Shown one piece after another: positions 1-5,442 of a stretch of 8,568 bases of DNA. The stretch is from assembly GCA_016191985.1 (NCBI GenBank), contig JACPVB010000157.1, positions 1 through 8,568 of the forward strand, in the 5' to 3' direction. The notes below the pieces were generated by a model. That model did not search any database. It was given only the letters and a program-made list of their open reading frames with translations, and was not told the DNA's origin. This stretch comes from Chloroflexota bacterium. GTDB lineage: Bacteria > Chloroflexota > Anaerolineae > Anaerolineales > Villigracilaceae. A program made the position numbers and the translations under genes. Within the stretch, counting starts at the first letter, position 1. Every line of letters starts with the position of its first letter.

Positions 1-157
1 CCAGGTCGGGCTTGTAAAGCCTTGTCAGGGCCAGGGCATTTTCGCTCTCCCCGGCCATTCCAACGACCTCAAAATCAGGCTCCTCGCTCAACAGGATTTG
101 CAATCCTTCCCGTACGATTTCATGGTCATCCACGATCAAGACACGAATCGGTTTCAT
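1..157 (-). CDS. Response regulator, N-terminal receiver part (runs off left edge)
   Basis: This is the first 52 residues of a two-component response regulator. The start reads MKPIRVLIVDDHEIVREGLQ: a hydrophobic beta strand, then the acidic pair D10-D11 that binds Mg2+ in receiver domains, then the DHxxVRxGL pattern typical of NarL/FixJ/LuxR-type regulators. The phospho-accepting Asp is expected a few residues past the visible end (after YKPDL) and lies outside the window, as would a C-terminal HTH output domain. The ATG is preceded by a strong Shine-Dalgarno site, AAGGAGG, with a 7-nt spacer (bases 165-171, minus strand). Its ATG overlaps the TGA of the upstream kinase (ATGA, bases 154-157), so the two are almost certainly cotranscribed and translationally coupled, and this is the kinase's likely phosphorylation partner. 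The receiver assignment is firm; the LuxR-type output domain is inferred from the partner kinase class. Confidence 0.95.
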   Translation of the reverse strand, partial: MKPIRVLIVDDHEIVREGLQILLSEEPDFEVVGMAGESENALALTRLYKPDL

Positions 158-1956
158 ATGCGAACCTCCTTGAGAGGAATAATCACTTCGACAACAGTAC
201 CCTTCGTCGGCGCGGAAATGATGCGCAGGGTACCTCCCAATGCCTCGGCCCGTTCCCGCATCGTTTTCATCCCAAACCCGCTTCCTTGAGGTCCATCCTC
301 TGCCTCTGTTGATTTGGGAGAGAAACCTATTCCATCGTCCGTGACTGAAAAGCAAAGAAAGCCGGGCTGGCTGCCCTTGATCTGAATGGAAACATAATGC
401 GCCTGGGCATGTTTAATCGCATTATTTAAGGATTCTTGTATGATTCGATAGATGCTTTCCTCGAGCTTCGGTTCTTCACTGGACCTGCGGCCTGATACTG
501 AATCGAAAAATTTTGATCCATCCTCATCCACCTCGATCTTTACATTGATTCCCTCCTGGGAGAAATCTTTAGCAAGCAGGCGCAGCGCTCCCAACATTCC
601 ATAATGACGTATTCTTTCCGGGCCCGTCAGGGTGACGGGTATTTCTTTGCCTTGCATATCCTCGCTTGGACTCAACTCAAAAAGCAGGGAGCGCATTTCA
701 CGCAACGCGGTTTGATTCAAATCAAGCAGGCGCTCCACTCGGCGCTCTCCCTCACCTGGGTCACGCCGCCAGGCCGGGGCAATGGATTGCGCGATCAGAG
801 TGGTGCTGAAGATCAATTGCGTCACAGAATCGTGCAGTTCGCGCGCCAGTCTTTGGCGTTCCCGCAAAACTGCAAGTTGTTGTTCCTGTTCACGCAGTAC
901 AGATTGTTGTATTCGATGATCAATTGCAATAGCCAGTTGGACAGCCACCGCGCGATAGGGGCTCAGCGCATTTTCGTTCCACCTGTAAACGCCGTGATGA
1001 CTCAACACAACCAATCCAATCCGTTGGCTTCTCACCATGAGTGGAATCATGGCCAATGCCCAGCGGCCCGACTCCTCCTGTATTTTGCGCAGGGAAACGG
1101 GGACGCGTGGGTCGTTTCGCACATCAGAAATCATGATTGTTTGGCCCGCATCAAGTATGGGGTCAAGAGCGTCATAATAATAGGGCAGTCGTTCCTCAAA
1201 GTGTTCCAGGCCATTTTGAGGGGTCCAACGGCCGCGGACTACAATTGCGGTGCGCTGACCGCTTTCATCGAAATCATAGAGACAAATCGTACATATATGT
1301 TGACCGCCCGCCGCCACCTGATTGAGGTACGCATCTATCACCCCATCCACCTGACCAGCCAGCCCAATGCGCTGGCTGGTTTCATAGAGCAGGCGCATTT
1401 CATCGAGGGCGTTTTGGCTTGCTTTAAACAAATTAGCATTATGGATGGCAACTGCCGCGTATTGGGCAAATAATTCCAAAGTTTCCGCATCATGCTCGTT
1501 AAAACGACGGGGCGCCTCGATGCCGATCCCAAAGAAGCCGATCATCTTCTCACCCCATCGAATTGGCACGCCGATGACCGAATGGCTGGCAAATTCAGGC
1601 ATGGTGGGTTGTTCAAGGTCACCATATTGATCCAACTGGATTGTGCGCCCATCACGCAGTACGGATCCAGCCAGCCCAAAACCGGGAGCCATCTCAGCCC
1701 CCAATTCCTCATCAGGCATGTTGTGAACGGCAACCGTTCGGATCACCTGCTCCCCGTTGCTTTCGACTACCAGCCCGATCGTTCCGTGTGTCGCCTCGAT
1801 CAGGGTTACAGCGCCATCAAGAATATTTGACAACAGAGGGTCTAATGCCAGGCCGCTACTGATGGAAGTCATGACGCGCTGAACAATGTCAGCCCGGCGC
1901 ATGACATCGGCAATATTTTGATCTGGAATTGGGGGAGGTTGTGAAGTGGATTTCAA
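154..1956 (-). CDS. Soluble GAF-GAF sensor histidine kinase (HisKA_3 / NarX-LiaS-DegS class)
   Basis: This 600-residue protein autophosphorylates a histidine and passes the phosphate to a response regulator. Order of domains: GAF 1 (about 36-172), GAF 2 (about 200-345), a Q/R/E-rich helical linker (about 346-370), a HisKA_3 dimerisation helix with ERQRLARELHDSVTQ (phospho-accepting H375), and an HATPase_c domain with N box QESLNNAIKHA (508-517), G1 box DDGIGF (540-545) and a G2-like GSGFGMKTMRERA. I see no signal peptide or membrane helix, so it should sense an intracellular signal through the GAF domains; the ligand cannot be told. The start is TTG at 1956-1954, because an in-frame TGA lies at 1965-1963 and a GAGTGA Shine-Dalgarno-like site precedes it by 6 nt; M19 (ATG, 1902-1900) lacks any such site. 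The C-terminus overlaps the downstream regulator by four bases. The stretch between H375 and the N box is somewhat longer than usual, with a charged insert near 475-500. Confidence 0.95.
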   Translation of the reverse strand: MKSTSQPPPIPDQNIADVMRRADIVQRVMTSISSGLALDPLLSNILDGAVTLIEATHGTIGLVVESNGEQVIRTVAVHNMPDEELGAEMAPGFGLAGSVLRDGRTIQLDQYGDLEQPTMPEFASHSVIGVPIRWGEKMIGFFGIGIEAPRRFNEHDAETLELFAQYAAVAIHNANLFKASQNALDEMRLLYETSQRIGLAGQVDGVIDAYLNQVAAGGQHICTICLYDFDESGQRTAIVVRGRWTPQNGLEHFEERLPYYYDALDPILDAGQTIMISDVRNDPRVPVSLRKIQEESGRWALAMIPLMVRSQRIGLVVLSHHGVYRWNENALSPYRAVAVQLAIAIDHRIQQSVLREQEQQLAVLRERQRLARELHDSVTQLIFSTTLIAQSIAPAWRRDPGEGERRVERLLDLNQTALREMRSLLFELSPSEDMQGKEIPVTLTGPERIRHYGMLGALRLLAKDFSQEGINVKIEVDEDGSKFFDSVSGRRSSEEPKLEESIYRIIQESLNNAIKHAQAHYVSIQIKGSQPGFLCFSVTDDGIGFSPKSTEAEDGPQGSGFGMKTMRERAEALGGTLRIISAPTKGTVVEVIIPLKEVRI

Positions 1957-1999
1957 GCGGTGTCACTCAATAAAGATAAAGACTGCCATTATTGTATAA

Positions 2000-2005
2000 A
2001 TTATA
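2000..2005 (-). promoter_or_regulatory. Candidate -10 element of the kinase/regulator operon
   Basis: On the minus strand a perfect TATAAT lies 43 nt upstream of the kinase TTG start, in an AT-rich patch. No good TTGACA-like -35 box is found at 16-18 nt spacing (closest is TACTAA), so this is a candidate only. It could need an activator or be a chance match in AT-rich DNA. Confidence 0.35.
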
Positions 2006-2056
2006 TACCCAACACACCCCAATTAGTACTTATGATTGCTGAAAAAAGACATTCTT

Positions 2057-2074
2057 TTGAATGCTTGGATTCAA
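2057..2074. promoter_or_regulatory. Small inverted repeat in the divergent intergenic region (possible operator)
   Basis: TTGAAT (2057-2062) and ATTCAA (2069-2074) form an inverted repeat with a 6-nt spacer between the divergent kinase and GH4 genes. A second small one, TGGAC-TTT-GTCCA, lies at 2160-2172 in the GH4 leader. Their symmetry and position fit protein binding sites, but the arms are only 5-6 bp, so either may be chance. No convincing sigma70 promoter for the GH4 gene stands out; the nearest is TACAAT at 2146-2151 without a clear -35 box. Confidence 0.25.
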
Positions 2075-2188
2075 CTCCGAAGTGCAACGATGGAGGGCGC
2101 TTGTGGTAACAAGGGAAGGATGAGTCTACTGGTTTGGCAAAGATGTACAATAGGCATGTTGGACTTTGTCCATCGTGTTTATTTTTAA

Positions 2189-2194
2189 AAGGAG
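2189..2194 (+). promoter_or_regulatory. Shine-Dalgarno site fixing the GH4 start
   Basis: AAGGAG lies 7 nt before ATG 2202. The open frame extends upstream to a TTG at 2166, but that would add 12 residues before the nucleotide-binding beta strand and has no ribosome site of its own. ATG 2202 is therefore the start. Confidence 0.85.
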
Positions 2195-2201
2195 AACATA
2201 C

Positions 2202-3587
2202 ATGACCACCATCACCGTCATCGGCGCGGGCAGCGCCTCATTTGGAGAAAACACTCTCGCGGCCTTGCTTCGTTCTAAAAAATTGCAAGGCTCCACCCTT
2301 CGCCTTGTGGATCGCAATACCCAAAGCCTGGATATTGTCCACAGGCTGGCGAACAGATTGAATAAGGAGTGGGATGCGAAATTCACCATCACCGCGCACA
2401 CACATCACAAAGACGCGCTCGACGGGACGAACTTCGTTGTCTCTGCCATTGAAGTCGGTCCGCGCGAAGAATTGTGGAAATCCGATTTTGAAATTCCACT
2501 GAAATATGGCGTGCGCCAACCGTATGCCGAAAATGGCGGCCCCGGCGGATTTATCCATGCCGCGCGTAACGCAAGACCTGTGCTGGAAATTGTTCGCGAC
2601 ATGGAGCAGGCCTGTCCCGATGCGTGGTTTATCAACTTCACCAATCCCATGGTGCGGATTTGTGACCTCGTCAATCGTCACAGCAAAATAAAAGTGGTGG
2701 GTTTGTGTCATCAAATTTACATCGGCTATTGCATGGCGGGCGTGGCGCTTGCAAAGGAACTCGGCATCCATGTGCCGGACGGTCTCGAGGGCATGCACGC
2801 GGACGTGATGCAGCATCCACTTCAACATGAGGTGATGCGGCAGGCCGTCCCACTGCTGGATATCCGCGCCTCGGGAACCAATCATTTTTCATGGATCATT
2901 TCCATACACGATAAACGAACGGGTGAAGATTTATATCCACTGCTGCGGGAACGATTCTTTGAATTGGATGAAACCTTCGAGCCGCTTACACGCCGCATCT
3001 TTCGTGACTTTGGCCTGTTCCCGGTCCCCGGGGATACCCATCTCTGCGAATATCTCCCGTGGATGAGCGACCCCGTTACCAAACCCTGGGAAAAATTCAA
3101 CATCCGCCTGTACGATTGGGATGTGATGGCTGGTCTGCGCGATTTCAGCCTTGATAGATTAAATGAAATGGCGAACAGCAATCTCACTGTCGAGAGTCTG
3201 CTCGAGACAGATTCAGAGGGCGCATTGGAGATGATCGAAAACATTGCGTTTGCGGGAAATCATTATCATCTTGCCGCGAATCTTCCAAATGCGGGGCAAA
3301 TTGACAATCTGCCTCACGGCGCAATTGTTGAAACGCCGGTTCATGTCAATGGGGCAGGGATTCATCCTGTGCATATTGGCTCATTACCTGAACCTGTTGC
3401 AGAGTTATGCCGCCGCGAGTTGATGATCGCACAGTTGGGCATGGATGCCGCTGTGGAAGGCAGTTATGAAAAAGCGTTGCAGTGCCTGCTGCTGGACCCT
3501 GTCATCAACGACATGGATACGGCCAAAAATATTCTCGACGATTACCTAAAGACGTACAGGGAACACCTTCCGCAGTTTCATAAATAA
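2202..3587 (+). CDS. Glycoside hydrolase family 4, NAD- and metal-dependent glycosidase
   Basis: This 461-residue enzyme belongs to GH4, which cleaves glycosides by an oxidation-elimination mechanism using NAD+ and a divalent metal (usually Mn2+), in the cytoplasm. The N-terminus is a Rossmann fold (ITVIGAGSASFG, 4-15), with a strand-end acid in RLVDRN (34-39). Further family marks are NFTNPM (145-150), the metal-binding Cys-His pair in GLCHQI (C169-H170), GTNHFSW (225-231, H228 the likely second metal ligand) and GDTHLCEY (277-284). Length is normal for the family. In GH4 the residues after the Cys correlate with substrate class (for example CHS in alpha-galactosidase/galacturonidase types, CNN or CNV in phospho-beta-glucosidases). 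CHQI matches none that I know well, so the substrate is left open. The gene stands alone, divergent from the kinase, with no transporter or PTS gene in view. The final A of its TAA stop is also the first base of the inverted-repeat element that follows. Confidence 0.93.
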   Translation: MTTITVIGAGSASFGENTLAALLRSKKLQGSTLRLVDRNTQSLDIVHRLANRLNKEWDAKFTITAHTHHKDALDGTNFVVSAIEVGPREELWKSDFEIPLKYGVRQPYAENGGPGGFIHAARNARPVLEIVRDMEQACPDAWFINFTNPMVRICDLVNRHSKIKVVGLCHQIYIGYCMAGVALAKELGIHVPDGLEGMHADVMQHPLQHEVMRQAVPLLDIRASGTNHFSWIISIHDKRTGEDLYPLLRERFFELDETFEPLTRRIFRDFGLFPVPGDTHLCEYLPWMSDPVTKPWEKFNIRLYDWDVMAGLRDFSLDRLNEMANSNLTVESLLETDSEGALEMIENIAFAGNHYHLAANLPNAGQIDNLPHGAIVETPVHVNGAGIHPVHIGSLPEPVAELCRRELMIAQLGMDAAVEGSYEKALQCLLLDPVINDMDTAKNILDDYLKTYREHLPQFHK

Positions 3588-3615
3588 TCAGTACTTCACG
3601 AAACACTCTGGAGTC

Positions 3616-3631
3616 GGGCAGCTTGCTGCCC
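3616..3631. repeat. Hairpin 1 of the nested element
   Basis: GGGCAGC (3616-3622) pairs with GCTGCCC (3625-3631) around a two-base centre; the last C-G pair would open to form a 4-nt loop. It is GC-rich and lacks a T run, so it is not a terminator. The direct repeat GGAGTCG begins just before it (3610-3616) and recurs right after hairpin 2 (3670-3676), bracketing hairpins 1 and 2 as a unit. Confidence 0.7.
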
Positions 3632-3638
3632 AAAATTT

Positions 3639-3671
3639 CCATCAGCACCCGCAGGGCAAGTGAGCTGATGG
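3639..3671. repeat. Hairpin 2 of the nested element
   Basis: CCATCAGC (3639-3646) pairs with GCTGATGG (3664-3671), enclosing a 17-nt loop that contains a small CCC-GCA-GGG stem (3648-3656). It shares no stem sequence with hairpin 1. Confidence 0.65.
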
Positions 3672-3680
3672 AGTCGAAAA

Positions 3681-3711
3681 TCGTGATCTACTGATAATCA
3701 GTAGATCACGA
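3681..3711. repeat. Hairpin 3: near-perfect 31-bp palindrome at the centre of the element
   Basis: The arms 3681-3695 and 3697-3711 are 15-bp perfect reverse complements around a single A (3696). The right side (3697-3713) matches the left terminal repeat at 15 of 17 positions. The left side (3679-3695) matches the right terminal repeat at 13 of 17. It therefore looks like two element ends joined back to back. Confidence 0.75.
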
Positions 3712-3722
3712 AAACGTAATAA

Positions 3723-3759
3723 CGACTTTAGTCGTTCGGGCAAAAAGCGACTAAAGTCG
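3723..3759. repeat. Hairpin 4 of the nested element
   Basis: CGACTTTAGTCG (3723-3734) and CGACTAAAGTCG (3748-3759) are exact reverse complements with a 13-nt loop. Each arm is also nearly self-complementary (CGACT..AGTCG), so two small hairpins are an alternative fold. Confidence 0.75.
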
Positions 3760-3826
3760 CCACTACGAAACTCTTTCGTGAAGTACTGATAATATACTGC
3801 GTAACAAGTGATTGTGTTTTGTGCTT

Positions 3827-3857
3827 ATCAGAGACGGGCGATATACCCGTCTCTGAT
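3827..3857. terminator. Stand-alone 12-bp hairpin, possible weak terminator of the GH4 transcript
   Basis: ATCAGAGACGGG (3827-3838) pairs perfectly with CCCGTCTCTGAT (3846-3857) around the loop CGATATA. It is followed only by TTCTTAAAAA, a poor T tract, and lies about 240 nt past the GH4 stop. It may act as a weak or factor-assisted terminator, or stabilise an mRNA 3' end. Confidence 0.45.
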
Positions 3858-3859
3858 TC

Positions 3860-3895
3860 TTAAAAACGTTAAAGACCTTAATAACCTTAAAGAAA
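3860..3895. repeat. Degenerate 9-nt tandem repeat (4 units)
   Basis: TTAA recurs with exact 9-base spacing at 3860, 3869, 3878 and 3887. The units are TTAAAAACG, TTAAAGACC, TTAATAACC and TTAAAGAAA. This may be a decayed short tandem repeat or a phased protein-binding array upstream of the ATP-grasp gene. AT-rich DNA makes chance possible. Confidence 0.45.
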
Positions 3896-4123
3896 TCCCC
3901 CAACAACAATATAAAAATAGATGATAATCATTCATAATATTTTAAGATAACAACATGTTCAAAAACCTTTACATAAATCAATAGTTGTATAAAATAAACA
4001 TATAATGATGATAATTAATTCATTGTTATGCATTAAATAAAAAAGATATAGACATATAAACATGATTCATCGAAATTGAATCAAACGTTGAAAGCATAAA
4101 AGAAAGACCATAAAGGAAAAATC
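3896..4123 (+). promoter_or_regulatory. Strongly AT-rich leader/promoter region of the ATP-grasp gene
   Basis: This gene-free stretch is visibly much richer in A and T than the genes on either side. It holds several possible -10 boxes: TATAAT at 4001-4006 (no clear -35 box) and TATAGA at 4047-4052 with TTGTTA at 4023-4028 (18-nt spacer). The palindrome ATGATAATCAT (3921-3931) matches the centre of a Fur box. A good Shine-Dalgarno site, AAAGGA (4112-4117), precedes ATG 4124 by 6 nt. I see no open frame or tRNA here. Which promoter is used cannot be decided by eye. Confidence 0.45.
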
Positions 4124-5146
4124 ATGTACATTTGCGTATTGACAAGCACTCCAGACGATGATGATGTCCCCTATGACCCATCCCCTTATATGAATGGATA
4201 TCGCTGGAAGCAGTACCATGTGGAACCAACGAACGTTGAAAAACAGATCAAGGCATTAATGGATGAAGGTGTGGATGTTTTCGTCAACCTGTGCGACGGC
4301 ACACCCGATGATGCGCTTTCCGGTATTGCCCTTGTGCATGCCCTTGAAAAACACAATGCCGCTTTTACTGGTGCGGATTCAAAATTCTTTGACCCCACTC
4401 GCGATGAAATGAAGAACGCCGCAAAGCGTGTCGCTGTGCCCACGCCCAATTGGGTCTTTGTCAACCGCATGGAGGATGCCGAAAAAGTCGTGAAGCGTTT
4501 AAAGTTCCCCATGCTGGTCAAACCGCCGCATGGCTATGCCAGCGTTGGCATCCGCCGTAAATCCCGCGTTGAAAACATCGAACAACTCCGCGAACAAATT
4601 GCCGCCGATGTTGAAGAATTTGGCCGTGCGCTCATCGAAGAGTTTATCGAAGGCCGCGAGTTCACCTGTCTCATTGCAGAAGACCCCGATCATGCGGGCA
4701 AGCCCATCACCGTCAAACCCGTTGAGTTCATCTTCCCCGATGGCGAATCCTTCAAACACTATGATATGAAATGGGTCGAATACGCAAAAATGTCTGTAGC
4801 TGCGGTCACCGACCCAAAGATCGAAAAGACTCTCCGCGAACAGACCATGCGCGTCTTCAAAGAACTCGGCGGCAATGGATACGCCCGCTGTGATTACCGC
4901 ATGGATGCGAATGGCGACATCTATATGCTGGAGATCAACCCCAACTGCGGCATCTTTTATCCGCCACACGAACCAGGCTCCGCTGATTTTTCGCTCATGA
5001 ACGATAAGGAAATCAACCACACCAAGTTCATGAAGTTGATCATCCGCTCGGGGCAGCGCCGCCAAACCCGCATGGCCGCTGAAAAGATCATCAAACGCCA
5101 GCGCCGCAAGCGCGTGCTCGAAGTTGAACAAATGGCCTACACCTAA
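4124..5146 (+). CDS. ATP-grasp ligase related to D-alanine-D-alanine ligase
   Basis: This 340-residue protein has the ATP-grasp fold that forms amide bonds through an acyl-phosphate. The ATP/metal half is conserved: FPMLVKPPHGYASVGI (128-143, K133), the adenine-hinge stretch EEFIEGREF (172-180), a Ddl-like FKHYDMKW omega-loop region (210-217), and Mg2+ ligands D257 (ARCDY), E270 and N272 (LEINPN). The N-terminal NLCDGTPDD...FTGAD part aligns in character with the Ddl segment HGxxGED...YTGS. The loop after LEINPN reads CGIFYPPHEPGSADFS instead of the Ddl PGMTxxS loop that holds the second D-Ala, so a different amino acid or peptide substrate is likely. A very basic C-terminal helix (about 309-330, rich in R and K) and an acidic N-terminal patch (PDDDD, 10-14) are additions over DdlB, which is about 306 residues. 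It is monocistronic with its own terminator. The ATP-grasp call is firm; the reaction is unknown. Confidence 0.88.
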   Translation: MYICVLTSTPDDDDVPYDPSPYMNGYRWKQYHVEPTNVEKQIKALMDEGVDVFVNLCDGTPDDALSGIALVHALEKHNAAFTGADSKFFDPTRDEMKNAAKRVAVPTPNWVFVNRMEDAEKVVKRLKFPMLVKPPHGYASVGIRRKSRVENIEQLREQIAADVEEFGRALIEEFIEGREFTCLIAEDPDHAGKPITVKPVEFIFPDGESFKHYDMKWVEYAKMSVAAVTDPKIEKTLREQTMRVFKELGGNGYARCDYRMDANGDIYMLEINPNCGIFYPPHEPGSADFSLMNDKEINHTKFMKLIIRSGQRRQTRMAAEKIIKRQRRKRVLEVEQMAYT

Positions 5147-5147
5147 C

Positions 5148-5184
5148 AAAATGGGACACAGAAATGTGTCCCATTTTTATTTTT
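5148..5184 (+). terminator. Rho-independent terminator of the ATP-grasp gene
   Basis: A perfect 13-bp stem (5148-5160 with 5165-5177) closes on the loop GAAA and continues into TTTTTATTTTT. It starts one base after the TAA stop at 5144-5146. The A run on the left arm means it could also work on the minus strand. Confidence 0.92.
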
Positions 5185-5185
5185 G

Positions 5186-5442
5186 ATTGGGAATGACTCC
5201 CTCGCTTGCTTTGCCGACTCAAACCGCCGCTTCCATCTTTGACCTTTGCCTGTTTGCCCTGAAACGGCATTGACAAACCCCGCGGCATTTTCCCCTTTAG
5301 CCAAAACCACCATTAAAGTTTATGCGCTCAGCGACCATTCTGCCACGGAACGATGATTTCAGATTCGGAGTTAAAATAAGGCGCAAGTGATGGTTTGAGA
5401 TATTATGTTTATGGTCACGGTTATGCTCATGGCGGAGGCAGG
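5186..5442 (+). other. Intergenic region before the Vps62-like operon
   Basis: I see no conserved gene, hairpin or repeat here. Short minus-strand open frames cross it but look like random sequence. TAAAAT at 5372-5377 is the only passable -10 box and has no good -35 box. The operon's promoter presumably lies here. Confidence 0.4.
5434..5438 (+). promoter_or_regulatory. Shine-Dalgarno site choosing ATG 5443
   Basis: GGAGG lies 4 nt before ATG 5443, a slightly short spacing. The frame stays open up to TTG 5395, but that adds 16 residues of low-complexity Y/G/H sequence ahead of the conserved LLEKYEPVLRF start and has no ribosome site. Confidence 0.7.

Larger units (their letters stand above)
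3587..3790. repeat. 204-bp nested inverted-repeat element (MITE-like or structured intergenic repeat)
   Basis: Perfect 17-bp terminal inverted repeats bound this element: ATCAGTACTTCACGAAA at 3587-3603 and its reverse complement at 3774-3790. Both ends are flanked by AATA (3583-3586 and 3791-3794), which looks like a 4-bp target duplication. Inside are four separate hairpins (entries below), so a transcript could close into a five-stem, multi-branched structure. It encodes no protein I can see. It could be a non-autonomous mobile element, a REP/ERIC-like repeat or a structured RNA. The AATA duplication in AT-rich surroundings may be chance. Confidence 0.75.

Noticed and set aside
604..1473. 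289-residue plus-strand open frame
   Set aside because: It lies wholly antisense to the histidine kinase, whose domains are clear. Its translation shows no recognisable domain and it has no ribosome site.
2166..2201. TTG start for the GH4 gene 12 codons upstream
   Set aside because: The ATG at 2202 has an excellent AAGGAG site and begins right at the nucleotide-binding strand.
2238..2885. 215-residue minus-strand open frame
   Set aside because: It is antisense to the GH4 gene and shows no domain of its own.
3587..3790. CRISPR array
   Set aside because: The repeats are inverted rather than regularly spaced direct repeats, there are no equal-length spacers, and no cas gene is in view.
3587..3790. 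Insertion sequence with transposase
   Set aside because: The interval is too short and has no open frame that could encode a transposase; only a non-autonomous element is possible.
4124..5146. True ddl gene (cell-wall D-Ala-D-Ala ligase)
   Set aside because: The substrate loop after the LEINPN metal ligands does not match the PGMTxxS pattern of Ddl, so no gene symbol was given.
4499..5149. 216-residue minus-strand open frame
   Set aside because: It is antisense to the ATP-grasp gene with its conserved metal residues, and it would start inside the terminator hairpin.
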